Shown in pieces: positions 34,723-44,878 of a stretch of 64,000 nucleotides of DNA. The notes under the pieces are model-generated. The model had not been told where the DNA came from. It saw only the letters and a list, made by a program, of their open reading frames with translations, and did not search any database. Origin of the DNA: an uncultured Cellvibrionales bacterium (GTDB taxonomy: Bacteria > Pseudomonadota > Gammaproteobacteria > Pseudomonadales > Cellvibrionaceae); the NCBI GenBank assembly GCA_913020115.1, contig CAJWBQ010000014.1, positions 46,850 to 110,849 of the forward strand, written 5' to 3'. Positions within the stretch are counted from its first letter, which is position 1. Each line of letters starts with the position of its first letter. Both the position numbers and the translations under genes were made by a program.

Positions 34723-36708
34723 TTACTGATCGCTCGTGTCTGTTGTAGCGGTGTCAAAATTTAAACCCAACAAATGCTTTTCAAAATTTTTCCAGTGCAC
34801 TAATCCGCTCTTATAGATAGGTTGCCTTACCTGCTCGGAACTTGCGGTTCGCACAGGGCGTTCATTGCGATAAAACGCCAAGCAGTCTTCCTCAAACTCT
34901 AAGCCACAGTGAGCTAGGAGGCGCCTAACCTGATGTTCCGTGTCAGTAACAAGATCCTCGTATTGAACCGTAAGGATTTTAGCCGGCATCACTCGCCCCC
35001 AATGTTCCATAAGCTCAATATAACTTTCATAGTAACGGCCTAAGTGAGATAGCTGGTAGCTAAAGGCTTGTCCCTTAGCAAATAGCTGCTTATAGTTACT
35101 GAAACAAGCTGCCTTCGGGTGACGACGAGCATCGATTATTTTAGCATTTGGCAAAATTCGGCTGATTAAACCAATATGGAAAAAATTGTTGGGCATTTTA
35201 TCTATGAAAAATGCAGCGTGCCCACGGTGCACGCGTGTTCGCTCAATGTATTCTCTGCCAAGCGCTTCGTATTCACTAGTGCTAAGCTCAAGTAATACTT
35301 CAGGGTAGTTGGACCTCTCTTGTTTCAGCCTCTTATTTCCAATTCTACGCGCCATAGAAACGATGGTGCTAAGTTCTCTAGTGCCATCCACTTGCGAGTG
35401 GCTCGCTAGTATTTGTTCTATTAGGGTTGAACCTGATCTGGGAAGGCCAAGTACAAATATTGGGTCTGTAGCCTGACAGGCATAGCTGTTGACTCTGGGG
35501 AAAAATGTCTCTTTGCAGGTAGCTTTCAATCGCTGAACTATTTGTTCCGTTAAATCTGGGCGATAAGCTTCTTCTTTTGACTTTATTTCGTTGCCTTTTT
35601 TGTAGTATTTAAAAGACTCATCAAACTGCCTGCGCTGTTCTAGCGCTCGACCCAAAGAAAAATAAAAATAACAGTCTTCGCGCCCCTTTTGGTTTTTGGC
35701 GAGCTGAGCTTTCATCGCATCAATGTCTTCATCTTCAAATTGAAAGGTTTTTAGGTTTGCTAAGCTCCAATATGCCTCTCCAAAATTATTATCTAACTCT
35801 ATTGCAAAGCGATACGCTTTAATCGCGCCTGACTGCCGACCAGCAGTTTTCAAAGCGTGACCATAACTGAGCGCAATCTTGGGCTGAGGTGGGTAGTTGG
35901 CCAGAAGGTCCTCATAACACAACAAAGCCGGATCGCAGCTTCCGAATTTGACCAAAATGGACGCCTTTAAAACCAGTATAGGAAAGTGATTTTTTTTCGC
36001 GTTAAGAAGTTCGTCAACCTGCGTCAATGCCTGAGTTAACTTTTCCCTCCTGTTCAACACATGAGCGTAGCTCAACCGAACGCCGTAGTTATTCGGGGAC
36101 AATCCTAGAGCTTGCTCCAATAAGCTCTGGGATTCCGCCAATGCACCAATACTTAAGCTTAAATCGGCTAATAATCTCAGAAAATCAACATCATTGGGAT
36201 TCCTCTGGAGTGCTTGTCGACATAACTGTTCTGACTGGCCAAATTTGGACGCAGAAAATAACTCAACCGCCTGCATATAGGCTGGATTCTTATTGGCGAG
36301 CGCAAGATTACGCCGAAAGGATTCATTGGAGGACTCGATGTCGCCATCAACTAGAAATAACTCACCCATTTTTTGCCAACTCGAGGCTAAGCCCGAATTT
36401 AGTGTCAATGCTCTTTGCAAATAGGCAATTGCTAAATTTATCTTGCCTATATCCGCATAGGCAAAGCCCAATTCTTGAAATGCAAGAGCAAAATCGGGGG
36501 CATCTTTCAGAAGCGATAGAAGCCCCGCAATGGCACTAGAATACTGCCCCTCAGATCGCAAACATGCTGACAGTACTAAAAGGGCATTCGGCTCACGGTC
36601 TTTTTGAGTGAGAACTTGTTCTGCTCTTTGTTTCGCTAAAGGTATTAAGCCTTTTCTAAAGGCTTGCATTGTAGCGCCAATGGCGACGTCTAATTCTCTT
36701 CTAATCAA
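34723..36708 (-). CDS. TPR-repeat sulfotransferase family protein
   Basis: A 661-residue protein. Residues about 10-370 are tetratricopeptide repeats, and 415-650 a sulfotransferase domain with the PAPS 5'-phosphosulfate loop GLPRSGSTLIEQ (about 421) and a 3'-phosphate region near RRHPKAACFSNYKQLF. It is likely cytoplasmic and adds sulfate from PAPS to a peptide or glycan docked on the TPRs. The TTG start has AAGG six bases before it. The gene follows a TonB-dependent receptor by 25 bp on the same strand, and a hybrid kinase precedes that, so the three seem co-transcribed. The substrate is unknown. Confidence 0.8.
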   Translation of the reverse strand: MIRRELDVAIGATMQAFRKGLIPLAKQRAEQVLTQKDREPNALLVLSACLRSEGQYSSAIAGLLSLLKDAPDFALAFQELGFAYADIGKINLAIAYLQRALTLNSGLASSWQKMGELFLVDGDIESSNESFRRNLALANKNPAYMQAVELFSASKFGQSEQLCRQALQRNPNDVDFLRLLADLSLSIGALAESQSLLEQALGLSPNNYGVRLSYAHVLNRREKLTQALTQVDELLNAKKNHFPILVLKASILVKFGSCDPALLCYEDLLANYPPQPKIALSYGHALKTAGRQSGAIKAYRFAIELDNNFGEAYWSLANLKTFQFEDEDIDAMKAQLAKNQKGREDCYFYFSLGRALEQRRQFDESFKYYKKGNEIKSKEEAYRPDLTEQIVQRLKATCKETFFPRVNSYACQATDPIFVLGLPRSGSTLIEQILASHSQVDGTRELSTIVSMARRIGNKRLKQERSNYPEVLLELSTSEYEALGREYIERTRVHRGHAAFFIDKMPNNFFHIGLISRILPNAKIIDARRHPKAACFSNYKQLFAKGQAFSYQLSHLGRYYESYIELMEHWGRVMPAKILTVQYEDLVTDTEHQVRRLLAHCGLEFEEDCLAFYRNERPVRTASSEQVRQPIYKSGLVHWKNFEKHLLGLNFDTATTDTSDQ

Positions 36709-36733
36709 TATTTACCTTGAACCTCCTTTTCCA

Positions 36734-39013
36734 TTAAAAGCGCATGCCCATTTTCAGACCTAAAGTCCGCGGTCGATTCGTGGTAATTGAATCTTCATAG
36801 CTATTACGAACACTGGCACTAATATCTGCCCGTTCATCAAAAATGTTATTCATGTATATATCTAGAGACCATTTATCGAATAAGATTCCCACACGTAGGT
36901 TAATTAATTCATATTCATCTTGGAGGACTCGTTCGCTAGGGCGAATCTCACTGTATGCGTCACCATGGTAGCTATACGACAGCTGAGCATAAGCCTCTCG
37001 ATGAGCTAGCGTAAATTGATAGCGAGTCACTAAATGCCCTTTCCATTGAGGCACAGAGGGCAGTCGACTTCCCTTCTCAACCGACGCCGCGACTAAGCCC
37101 GGAATCACAAATCCTGCCGTAGTTTCTCCATCATTGTAAGACAACGTTCCCGACACTGACCACTCAGAAGAAATCAAGTAATTAAGATCAAATTCTATTC
37201 CTTTAATTTCAGCCGCTCCAATGTTGTAGGTATTGGCAACAGTAGAAATTGCGAAGTCGTATACGGTGAATTGCATATCTTCCCAGTCCATAAAGTATGC
37301 AGCCCCATTGAAACGTAAACGCCCCCCCTGCCACAAACCTTTCCAGCCGAGCTCATAATTTGTCAGGAGATCGGAGGAATAGCCGCCTCCTCCCGCATTA
37401 GGGTCACGATTTAGTCCCCCCGAGCGATAACCTTCAGAGACGGAAGCATACAAGAGAAGATCCTTGTCGACTTTCCAACTCAAACTGCCTTTGAATATGC
37501 TGTCATTTTCTTTTTGTATTGCATCAACCGCAAACTGGCTAAAACTCCCCCAAGGACTATCACCAAACCCTGTAAAACCCGATAGACGACTCTCACTCCA
37601 AAATTGCCTTGCGCCGAACGTTGCTTGAATATTTTGGCTCAGGTCAATGCTGAGTTCTCCAAAAATTGCGCCTTGCTCTTCCTCCCGCAATTGGTCTGTC
37701 GTGTAATAGATACCGTCTTTATTGCGTGCCCAGTATTCTTCTGTCATGCCGGGCTGCACAAACTCCTGAAGGTAATCATGCTCAGAGTCGTCGTAGTAAA
37801 AACCCAGTACATAATTAACTTTACCATCTAGAGTAGATTGCAGACGCAGTTCATGACTTTGCCGTTTGTACATATTGTCGTCTGTGTAATGTTCAGCGGT
37901 GCTGGTGCAATCCGTGTTGACGTTCCCTGGTACAGAAGAGTAATCGCAGGCATAAAATGGCACCCACGTGGCAACCGAGCTGTATTCTGTGTAATCGGCC
38001 TCATACTCCACTTCGCGATCCAGTGCCGATGCTGAATAAATCAAGCTGTGGCCGGCCAAATCCCCTTCTACACTTATCGACGCCTGTAAATACTGATCGG
38101 AACTGCTATCAGGGTGGAACCGCTGAATGCTTAAATCGTGCACGTCATTGGGGTCGTGATCCCAAGTACCTGAGGTCTCCTGCTTTTGCGCTATGACGCC
38201 AAGAGTTATCACCCATCGCTCATCGAGATCAATTCGAAGGGCCGCTCGGGCTCCTTGCTTACCAAGCTTGTTGAAATCTTTTTCAATCCACTGATCGTTA
38301 TTGATACTCAGACTACGGCCATTCGTTAATGATATATCCCGCGAGCCGGCAACGTTATCAATGTATCCACCTTCCTGCTTGTCCCACACCACCCCGCGAA
38401 AAGCCGCGCTCTCACTTAGCGGCACATTTATATAAGCTTCCAAAATATGGCTAGCTTCGCCATTTCGAGTAAGCGACACATCCATGTCGGCACCCGCAGA
38501 AAATTCACTACTATCGGGTTTTTGCGTAATGATGCGCAAGGTGCCTGCTTGCGAGCTGGCTCCGTACAGCGTGCCCTGAGGGCCTGCGAGGGTTTCTATA
38601 CGCTCTATGTCGTATATATGGATATCTAGGTTAGTACCAATCGCTGTTATTGCTTGCTCGTCCAGGTACACTCCCACACTAGGCTGAGAGCCCGAAACAT
38701 TACCGTCTCCACCGTCAGCTGCGCCTCGCATATATATTTCAGACTTGCCGGGTCCCTGACTGCTAATGGTGAGACTGGGCAGCATAGCTATATAGTCGTC
38801 AAAACCAGAGATGCCCAATGCCCGCAGAGTGTTGTTATCCAAAGCCTGTATACTAAGGGGCACATTTTGCAGGCTCTCTTGGCGTTTTCTTGCAGTGACC
38901 ACTACCTCTTCAAGCATCAAACCCTCTTCCGCCATAGAGGCAGTTGGCATCAGGCAGCTGGACGAACCAAAAAGTGACATTAAGCACTTTTTCGGCAAGC
39001 TGGCAGAGGGCAT
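36734..39013 (-). CDS. TonB-dependent outer-membrane receptor
   Basis: A 759-residue receptor. Start: a weak signal peptide region, then the TonB-box-side EEVVVTARKRQESLQNVPLSIQAL. The plug covers about residues 45-165 (GVYLDEQAI, ERIETLAGPQGTLYGASSQAGTLRIIT) and the 22-strand barrel runs to the terminal RPRTLGLKMGMRF. The ATG follows AAGGAG by eight bases. No STN domain. It takes up a bulky ligand via TonB; which one is unknown. The upstream kinase gene ends 27 bp before it and the TPR-sulfotransferase begins 25 bp after it. The SDGVYLD-type plug is typical of receptors for small or hydrophobic ligands, but I cannot specify. Confidence 0.88.
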   Translation of the reverse strand: MPSASLPKKCLMSLFGSSSCLMPTASMAEEGLMLEEVVVTARKRQESLQNVPLSIQALDNNTLRALGISGFDDYIAMLPSLTISSQGPGKSEIYMRGAADGGDGNVSGSQPSVGVYLDEQAITAIGTNLDIHIYDIERIETLAGPQGTLYGASSQAGTLRIITQKPDSSEFSAGADMDVSLTRNGEASHILEAYINVPLSESAAFRGVVWDKQEGGYIDNVAGSRDISLTNGRSLSINNDQWIEKDFNKLGKQGARAALRIDLDERWVITLGVIAQKQETSGTWDHDPNDVHDLSIQRFHPDSSSDQYLQASISVEGDLAGHSLIYSASALDREVEYEADYTEYSSVATWVPFYACDYSSVPGNVNTDCTSTAEHYTDDNMYKRQSHELRLQSTLDGKVNYVLGFYYDDSEHDYLQEFVQPGMTEEYWARNKDGIYYTTDQLREEEQGAIFGELSIDLSQNIQATFGARQFWSESRLSGFTGFGDSPWGSFSQFAVDAIQKENDSIFKGSLSWKVDKDLLLYASVSEGYRSGGLNRDPNAGGGGYSSDLLTNYELGWKGLWQGGRLRFNGAAYFMDWEDMQFTVYDFAISTVANTYNIGAAEIKGIEFDLNYLISSEWSVSGTLSYNDGETTAGFVIPGLVAASVEKGSRLPSVPQWKGHLVTRYQFTLAHREAYAQLSYSYHGDAYSEIRPSERVLQDEYELINLRVGILFDKWSLDIYMNNIFDERADISASVRNSYEDSITTNRPRTLGLKMGMRF

Positions 39014-39040
39014 ATTGAGTCTCCTTCTAGGGGAACGATA

Positions 39041-41503
39041 TCAATCTTTAATAGTATAGCCGCGACAGCTTTTTTCGACAGTTTCGAGTATCTCATATAG
39101 CGCAGACAGATCTATAGGTTTCGCTAGATGGCCGTCCATACCCGCTGCAAGACAACGATCTATGGCCTCCTGCATGGCATGGGCGGTGAGAGCATATATT
39201 AGAGTCGGCTCTAGGCATTGCTCGGCCTCCCATGCTCGAATTTCCTCACAAGCACTACAGCCATCCATTATCGGCATGTCGAAATCCATAAAAATAACAT
39301 CTACCTTAGCGTGATTAGCCTTAAGAGCTGACACCGCTAATGCTCCGTTGTCGACATAACTGGCTACTTGCGAGAATTTCTTAAGCATGCCTCCGATGAC
39401 CAATTGGTTGACCTTGTTATCTTCAGCAACCAATATTCCGAGCGGATCCAAAGGCTTAGTTTCAGGCTGTGCTTCTTGCTTTAAAATCACAGGGTTGGTT
39501 CGTTTGACAGAGAGAGTGAATGAAAATATGGAGCCTTTTTCCAACTCTGTATTTAGGGTAATTTCCCCCCCCATCAATTCTACTAATTGGCGACATATAG
39601 CCAAGCCTAACCCTGTGCCACCGTATTCACGAGTGGTGGAATTGTCAGCTTGAATAAAAGGAATGAACAAACCTTCTATCACATTGTCTGGTATACCGAT
39701 TCCAGTATCACTGATACTGAAACCCAGAATAAAGTCATCACCACTAGACTCGATCACACATAAATTTAATTTAATGCTCCCTTTATCAGTAAACTTAAAT
39801 GCGTTGCTAAGAATATTGTTGATCACCTGCTGTAGCCGAACCGGGTCGCCCAGTACTGTGTTTGGAACCGCGGGATCGATGGCAATGGTAAACTCTACGT
39901 TTTCTTTTTCCAGCACCCTAAATGGCATGACAGTATCTTCTACCAGCCCTCTCAAATTGAAGGGAATGTTTTCAATATTTAGCTCTCTCGCTTCAATTTT
40001 CGAATAGTCTAGTATGTCATTGATAACGGTGAGCAAGAGCTTACCAGAACTGTTTATTGCCTGTGTAAATCGTTCTTGCTCTGGGTCTAATCGAGTATCA
40101 CTCAATAAATTCGACATACCCAACACACCATTAATTGGTGTTCGAATTTCGTGACTCATACGTGCAAGAAACTCTGATTTCGCGGAATTGGCATGCTCCG
40201 CCAGCTCTTTCGCCGCTTCCAATTCATCAATGGCAACAGTCAATTCGTTGGTTCGAAATTTAACTCTTTGTTCAAGTTTTTCATTCAGTTGCTGTACCTC
40301 CTGCTCCGCACTGTCTCTCGCCAAATTTGTGTTGGCAAGCTGTTCGGCCATGGTATTAAAGTTGTGACTAAGCGTGCCAATTTCATCATTCGATTTAACG
40401 GCTACTTTGTTTGCGTACTGGTTGCGACCAAAATTCTTTACAACATGCTCAAGCAGACCTAAGGGTTTGGTAATGAAGTGGTTAACCATAAAACCCAAAA
40501 CGAGAATAACGGTGACTAGCGAAATCAGACCTGCCGTGATGGTGAAACGTTTAAGTTCCTGTGATGGCAAATCCATGATGGAGGATGGAATAGTAATCGC
40601 CAGGGACCAATATACGTCCACCCCTTCTATATATATTGGCGTGTACAAAGTGTGACTTTCACCAACTTTTTTGCCCTTGCTTGTCATCTGACCAGCAGGG
40701 GTCACTGTGGTATAGTTTTTGCCCGCCTTGATGGCGGCCATTATCTTTTTCTCCTCGTTTGAGCTTCCCATTTTGGTGCCGATCAAGGCTTTTTCGCGAT
40801 GGGATATGTAGGTTCCATCCTTGCCAATGAGTGTGGAATGTCCTTTATCGAAGATCTTAACTTTCCTAAGGTGGGCATCTAAAGTGCCCAACTGAAAATC
40901 TTGCCCTACCACTCCGATGAACCTTCCATCTCTCCAGATCGGCGCGACAATACTGATCATAAAGCGCTCTATTCCCGCCTGGGTATAAAAATAAGGATCT
41001 TGCATTACGATTCGCCGAGGGGCGGTTTCATCACTCCAATTGGTCGCATTCCAGACAGTGACTAACTCACGCTGAAGCTCTCCATGACCTGTTACATACC
41101 ACCAGCTATTGACGCGGCCACTGTCATCGTGAAAATCGCTGTTCACATGCTCTTGATCCTTACTGTCGAAGGCATTTGGCTTCCAGATAGTCCAGGCGCC
41201 CAGCAAGTTGTCAGGATTCGCGTCAATAGAAGACTTCACCATTTGATCTAGAAGGGCTCGATCAGCTAAGTCTTGATCTACCATCGCCAAAAAGGAGCGC
41301 TGCATCAAGCTCACCGCCATGATGATTTTCTCAAGCTCCGTCTCTATCACTTGACCATTGCGGTTAGCAGCTTCTCTTGCCAATTCATAGGTCAGGTTTT
41401 TTACGGTTCCACTGGATTGATTACCAATAATTAGGGTGGTGATCAGGAAAGACAAAATCACCACAGCACCGGTTGAGAGAATTATTTTTAAGCCAATTTT
41501 CAT
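39041..41503 (-). CDS. Cache-domain hybrid histidine kinase
   Basis: An 820-residue membrane kinase. Residues 7-27 and about 330-352 are the two transmembrane helices around a periplasmic dCache-type sensor ([37 protein letters not shown]). HAMP lies at about 353-410, then a coiled coil, HisKA at about 450 ([11 protein letters not shown]), HATPase (GGTGLGL) and a C-terminal receiver at 695-810 ([13 protein letters not shown]). It likely senses a small molecule in the periplasm. It is the first gene of an apparent operon with the TonB receptor and TPR-sulfotransferase, and is divergent from a solute-binding-type protein. Confidence 0.88.
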   Translation of the reverse strand: MKIGLKIILSTGAVVILSFLITTLIIGNQSSGTVKNLTYELAREAANRNGQVIETELEKIIMAVSLMQRSFLAMVDQDLADRALLDQMVKSSIDANPDNLLGAWTIWKPNAFDSKDQEHVNSDFHDDSGRVNSWWYVTGHGELQRELVTVWNATNWSDETAPRRIVMQDPYFYTQAGIERFMISIVAPIWRDGRFIGVVGQDFQLGTLDAHLRKVKIFDKGHSTLIGKDGTYISHREKALIGTKMGSSNEEKKIMAAIKAGKNYTTVTPAGQMTSKGKKVGESHTLYTPIYIEGVDVYWSLAITIPSSIMDLPSQELKRFTITAGLISLVTVILVLGFMVNHFITKPLGLLEHVVKNFGRNQYANKVAVKSNDEIGTLSHNFNTMAEQLANTNLARDSAEQEVQQLNEKLEQRVKFRTNELTVAIDELEAAKELAEHANSAKSEFLARMSHEIRTPINGVLGMSNLLSDTRLDPEQERFTQAINSSGKLLLTVINDILDYSKIEARELNIENIPFNLRGLVEDTVMPFRVLEKENVEFTIAIDPAVPNTVLGDPVRLQQVINNILSNAFKFTDKGSIKLNLCVIESSGDDFILGFSISDTGIGIPDNVIEGLFIPFIQADNSTTREYGGTGLGLAICRQLVELMGGEITLNTELEKGSIFSFTLSVKRTNPVILKQEAQPETKPLDPLGILVAEDNKVNQLVIGGMLKKFSQVASYVDNGALAVSALKANHAKVDVIFMDFDMPIMDGCSACEEIRAWEAEQCLEPTLIYALTAHAMQEAIDRCLAAGMDGHLAKPIDLSALYEILETVEKSCRGYTIKD

Positions 41504-41817
41504 AGGTTTAGGTTCAAATGAAGACTGTAGATCTATACAGATTAGAGAAGAATCGAGGTAATTTCTAGTGCAATAGGCAACGAGGGGCGTTGACCATCAA
41601 GAGATAGATTCAGTAGGTGCTCTACTGCGACCGGTTAAGCCCACGGTCATTTTGAGACCCATTGTAGCTATTCCATTCAGTCCTTTAGTATTGTCAAGGC
41701 TATCTCCATCGCCACTTTGTCGATAAGGCACTTGCCTTCTAAGACAGTATGAGTATCTTTAGGTAAGATCATATTTCGGTATTTATACAGCTTGTTAGCT
41801 TGAGGCAAACATTAAGC
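41504..41817. other. divergent promoter region, kinase operon and binding protein
   Basis: 314 bp holding the promoters for the kinase operon (minus) and the periplasmic binding protein (plus). No clear palindrome or -35/-10 pair stands out. Confidence 0.4.
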
Positions 41818-42567
41818 ATGACCAAGCAAATTTCGCACGCCAGCTCTCTCACTAGCTTATTGCTGCTGTTATTTTTCCCTATTGCGCAAGGGGAAGAGGT
41901 CGTTATGGCTTTCGGTCACTCTATTGCACCTTATTCATTTCCCGACACAGGTAAAGGCTTAGAGCTGGAGATTATAGGCGAGTCGCTCGCTTATCATGGG
42001 CATATTCTAAAACCAGTCTTTTATCCTTTGGTGCGAGTACCTAGGGCTTTTGAAAGTAAACTGGTCGATGCCGCCATGACAGATTTGGGCAGAGACCTGT
42101 CTGCTAAAGGGGCTTTCTATGGTAATCCTGCAGTGATATATGAGAATGTTCTGTTCTCACTAGCCGAGCGGAACCTTAAGGTATCTACACCTATAGACTT
42201 GATGAACTTAAGCATGGTGGCGTTTCAAGGCGCAACTAAGCGCTATCCAGCTTGGGCTGAAGCTGCAAAGAAGAATGGTCATTATTTTGAAACAGCTCAG
42301 CAGCACTTACAATCCAAAATGCTATTGACAGGCAGAGTTGATCTCGTTCTCAGCGATAGAAGCATTTTTAAATACTTTTTGCGTGATGCCCTTAAAGAAG
42401 GGGAAATTCAGCCCTCTATTGATGTTCACTCAGTATTTACTGAAGATCCAATGAACTACCGGCCTTTATTCCACAGCCAAAAGATTCGTGATGACTTTAA
42501 CGAGGGACTTACCCAACTTATCTCAACGGGAAGGTTGCAAGAGTTATACGATTACTACACAAATTAA
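41818..42567 (+). CDS. periplasmic solute-binding protein (SBP_bac_3 type)
   Basis: A 249-residue exported protein. Residues 1-26 are a signal peptide (LLLLLFFPIAQG-EE); the rest is the two-lobed family 3 binding fold (GLELEIIGESLAYHGH, KLVDAAMTDLGR, GRVDLVLSDRSIFKYFL). No permease or ATPase genes are nearby, so it could be a soluble sensor partner, for example for the divergent Cache kinase. That is an inference. ATG 41818 is chosen over an upstream TTG because it starts the signal peptide. Confidence 0.75.
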   Translation: MTKQISHASSLTSLLLLLFFPIAQGEEVVMAFGHSIAPYSFPDTGKGLELEIIGESLAYHGHILKPVFYPLVRVPRAFESKLVDAAMTDLGRDLSAKGAFYGNPAVIYENVLFSLAERNLKVSTPIDLMNLSMVAFQGATKRYPAWAEAAKKNGHYFETAQQHLQSKMLLTGRVDLVLSDRSIFKYFLRDALKEGEIQPSIDVHSVFTEDPMNYRPLFHSQKIRDDFNEGLTQLISTGRLQELYDYYTN

Positions 42568-42871
42568 CTGTGACGGATCATTTTACATCAACCTATAAAA
42601 GTCCGCTTCGGATCAATAACAAGCACAGGATCGCTGCGAACTAAAAATAACGGCCCTCCTAAAAATGTCCGTAAACGCCGCCATTGTGATTGCCCCTCAA
42701 AATACAATTTCGCGCACTACAGAGGCCCATACTGCTTATTTGCTATACCATTCACTTGAAAGATCAAGTAAAATAAACCGATTATATTATGAAGTCGTCC
42801 AATTGCCTGCTCGATTTCACCTGCCCCACTTCTAAACTACGTGTTCGCCTCCAAACTGTAAGGATTTCGCC
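42568..42871. other. intergenic, nothing recognisable
   Basis: 304 bp between the binding protein and the GlcG-like gene. No ORF, hairpin or repeat that I can support. Confidence 0.4.
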
Positions 42872-43270
42872 ATGAGTATGCTCACGTCACGACAAGCACA
42901 ATTGATTATAGAGAGAGCAGCATTGCGCGCATCAGAACTTCAAGTCGCAGCATCAATTGCCATTGTTGATGCTGCTGCGCATTTATTAGCCTTTTCACGC
43001 ATGGATGAAGCGGCACTAGGGCCTATTGATGTATGCCAACGTAAAGCTCGAACATCGGCATTGTTTCGCTGTAATAGTGGCGACTTCGGTAAGGTTATAG
43101 CCGACAGCCAACTAACGGGAATGATTCAAACCAACGATGGCCTAGCTGCCTTTCCGGGAGGAATACCTATAACGGTAAATGGGCAAGTTATCGGCGCAAT
43201 CGGTGTTTCTGGCGGCAGCGCTGAACAAGACCATATTATCGCCAGCTTTGCACTTGAGCTTAGAATATGA
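42872..43270 (+). CDS. GlcG/HbpS-like small protein
   Basis: A 132-residue single-domain protein with the GlcG/HbpS pattern: IAIVDAAAHLLAFSRMDEA, the helix with ARTSAL and the end PGGIPITVNGQVIGAIGVSGGSAEQDHIIA. Members bind haem or cofactors or act with glycolate and diol enzymes; a role here is unclear. Its stop overlaps the start of the luciferase-like gene by 4 bp (ATGA), so they are translationally coupled and probably functionally linked. Confidence 0.8.
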   Translation: MSMLTSRQAQLIIERAALRASELQVAASIAIVDAAAHLLAFSRMDEAALGPIDVCQRKARTSALFRCNSGDFGKVIADSQLTGMIQTNDGLAAFPGGIPITVNGQVIGAIGVSGGSAEQDHIIASFALELRI

Positions 43271-44289
43271 AGAAGCTCACTTTAAGCGTTGTTGACCAGT
43301 CCCCCATTCATGCTGGACGCTCACCCAGCGCTGCCTTACAAGACAGTATTGAGCTGGCTCAAATCTGTGATCAGCTCGGCTATGAACGCTACTGGCTTGC
43401 AGAACATCACGACACGCCCAGTTATGCATGCCCCTGCCCAGAAGTTCTTATTGGCCAAATTGCCGCTAGAACATCTCGAATTCGTGTAGGAAGCGGCGGC
43501 GTTATGCTCAACCATTATAGCCCCTACAAAGTCGCCGAAACCTTCCGAATGTTAGAGGCGCTCTACCCCGGTCGAATCAATCTCGGCATAGGCAGAGCAC
43601 CAGGCGGCAGCCACCTCCCCAGTCGTGCACTCGCCAACAACACATCGGATGGTGGAGCTGATAGCTACCCACATAAAGTTCGTGATCTAAGCGAAATGCT
43701 ATCTGATAGTTTAGCTCCCGAAAATCCACTTCACAACCTTAAGGTTATGCCCTATGGCGTGAGCAGCCCAGAAATTTGGACGCTAGGTTCGAGTGACGGC
43801 AGCATAGATTTAGCCGCCTATTTTGGTTTGGGATTTGTTTTAGCCTTGTTTATTGGTACCCATGAACGACCTAAGAGCATTATCGAGAATTATCGCAATA
43901 ATTTCCGCCCGCAAAAAAATGGCCCACTTCTAAAACCGCAAGCCATTATAGCGAGCGCTGTTATTTGTGCCGACAGTAAAGAAGAGGCAAAATTTATTGC
44001 TGCGAGTCACACCTACTGGAAAGTAATGGCTTTTCGCCATGGAATACGTGAGCCAATTCTGCCTCCGGAAGAAGCCATGAACCGCTACCCTCAACTATCA
44101 AGTTCAGACCAAAGCTATTTCGATGAAACCCTTAACAGCATGGTATGCGGCACGGGTGAGCAGTGTCGCGAGGAATTGGAGTCATTGTCAGACTATTATA
44201 ATGTCGACGAGGTAATGGTGGTCAATGTGACTTACGACTTTGAAGATAGAAAAAAAAGTTACCGGAAGCTCGCTGAAGCTATAATTTAG
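43267..44289 (+). CDS. luciferase-like flavin monooxygenase (MsnO8-type)
   Basis: A 340-residue bacterial-luciferase-superfamily (F420/FMN TIM-barrel) protein: LTLSVVDQSPIHAG, YERYWLAEHHDTPSYACPCPEVLIGQIAA, GGVMLNHYSPYKVAETFRMLEALYPGRINLGIGRAPGG. This is the MsnO8 type. It likely oxidises a small organic substrate using reduced FMN from another enzyme. It is coupled with the GlcG-like gene. Substrate unknown. The stop lies about 40 bp before the outermost tRNA-derived repeat. Confidence 0.85.
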   Translation: MKKLTLSVVDQSPIHAGRSPSAALQDSIELAQICDQLGYERYWLAEHHDTPSYACPCPEVLIGQIAARTSRIRVGSGGVMLNHYSPYKVAETFRMLEALYPGRINLGIGRAPGGSHLPSRALANNTSDGGADSYPHKVRDLSEMLSDSLAPENPLHNLKVMPYGVSSPEIWTLGSSDGSIDLAAYFGLGFVLALFIGTHERPKSIIENYRNNFRPQKNGPLLKPQAIIASAVICADSKEEAKFIAASHTYWKVMAFRHGIREPILPPEEAMNRYPQLSSSDQSYFDETLNSMVCGTGEQCREELESLSDYYNVDEVMVVNVTYDFEDRKKSYRKLAEAII

Positions 44290-44331
44290 ATTTTCACAGC
44301 TTAAACGTTAGCAGGTACTATTAATAGAATA

Positions 44332-44405
44332 ATGGTGCCTCGTGCCTGAATTTTATAGTCTTTTAAATCAATGAGTTATGGAATATTGGCGCCTTTTTGG
44401 CACCC
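44332..44405 (+). repeat. tRNA-Leu-derived direct repeat A (attachment-site-like)
   Basis: A 74-bp repeat about 80 percent identical to repeat B (45880-45955). 44325-44342 is identical to 63920-63937, i.e. the last bases of the tRNA-Leu gene (as read on plus) and its downstream flank. Orientation is the same. It marks the left limit of accessory DNA. Confidence 0.7.
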
Positions 44406-44499
44406 ACTTCGGTAAATTTCCCCATAACTGAAGTAAACTAAGATTTCGTGCTGACCAACTACAAACGGCATCGAACGAGAGATTACTGGAACACCTAAA

Positions 44500-44552
44500 G
44501 TTCACATATTGTAAACTTTCAGAGCTGCTGGTATAGTTCACACATAGTGAAC
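44500..44552. promoter_or_regulatory. two HigA-type operators in the higBA promoter
   Basis: GTTCACATATTGTAAAC (44500-44516) and GTTCACACATAGTGAAC (44536-44552; arms GTTCAC/GTGAAC), 36 bp centre to centre, just before the toxin gene. This is usual for autoregulation by an antitoxin dimer. Confidence 0.6.
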
Positions 44553-44563
44553 CGGAGAACAAT

Positions 44564-44878
44564 GTGCACGTAATATCCAGAAAGCCATTTAACGACGCGG
44601 CGAAGAATTACCCAAATGATGCCGATGCCATTGATGCCCTCTACAAGACCCTAAAAAACGGAACCTTTGAGACTCCACTTGAGCTCAAAGCCATGTACCC
44701 CAGTCTTGATAACTTCAAGTACAAAGACAAATGGTGGGTGATTGACATTGGTGGCAATAATCTGCGGATGATCGCCTTCATTGAATTTCGAGATAGCCGC
44801 ATGTATGTAAAACACATCGTCAATCACTCGGAGTATGACAAGCTCTGTAAGCGGTACGCGAAGGAGACCAAAAAATGA
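44564..44878 (+). CDS. higB: HigB-family mRNA interferase toxin
   Basis: A 104-residue RelE/HigB-fold toxin: MHVISRKPFNDAAKNYPND at the start, then the typical FKYKDKWWVIDIGGNNLRMIAFIEFRDSRMYVKHIVNHSEYDKL. HigB cuts mRNA on the ribosome. The start is GTG with GGAG six bases before it. It overlaps the antitoxin start by 4 bp, with the toxin first as in higBA. Two palindromic operators precede it. All regions look intact. Confidence 0.88.
   Translation: MHVISRKPFNDAAKNYPNDADAIDALYKTLKNGTFETPLELKAMYPSLDNFKYKDKWWVIDIGGNNLRMIAFIEFRDSRMYVKHIVNHSEYDKLCKRYAKETKK

Noticed and set aside
44332..44405. Broken tRNA-Leu gene
   Set aside because: Only the 3' 20 or so bases resemble the tRNA; the rest matches repeat B, so an attachment-type duplication is more likely.
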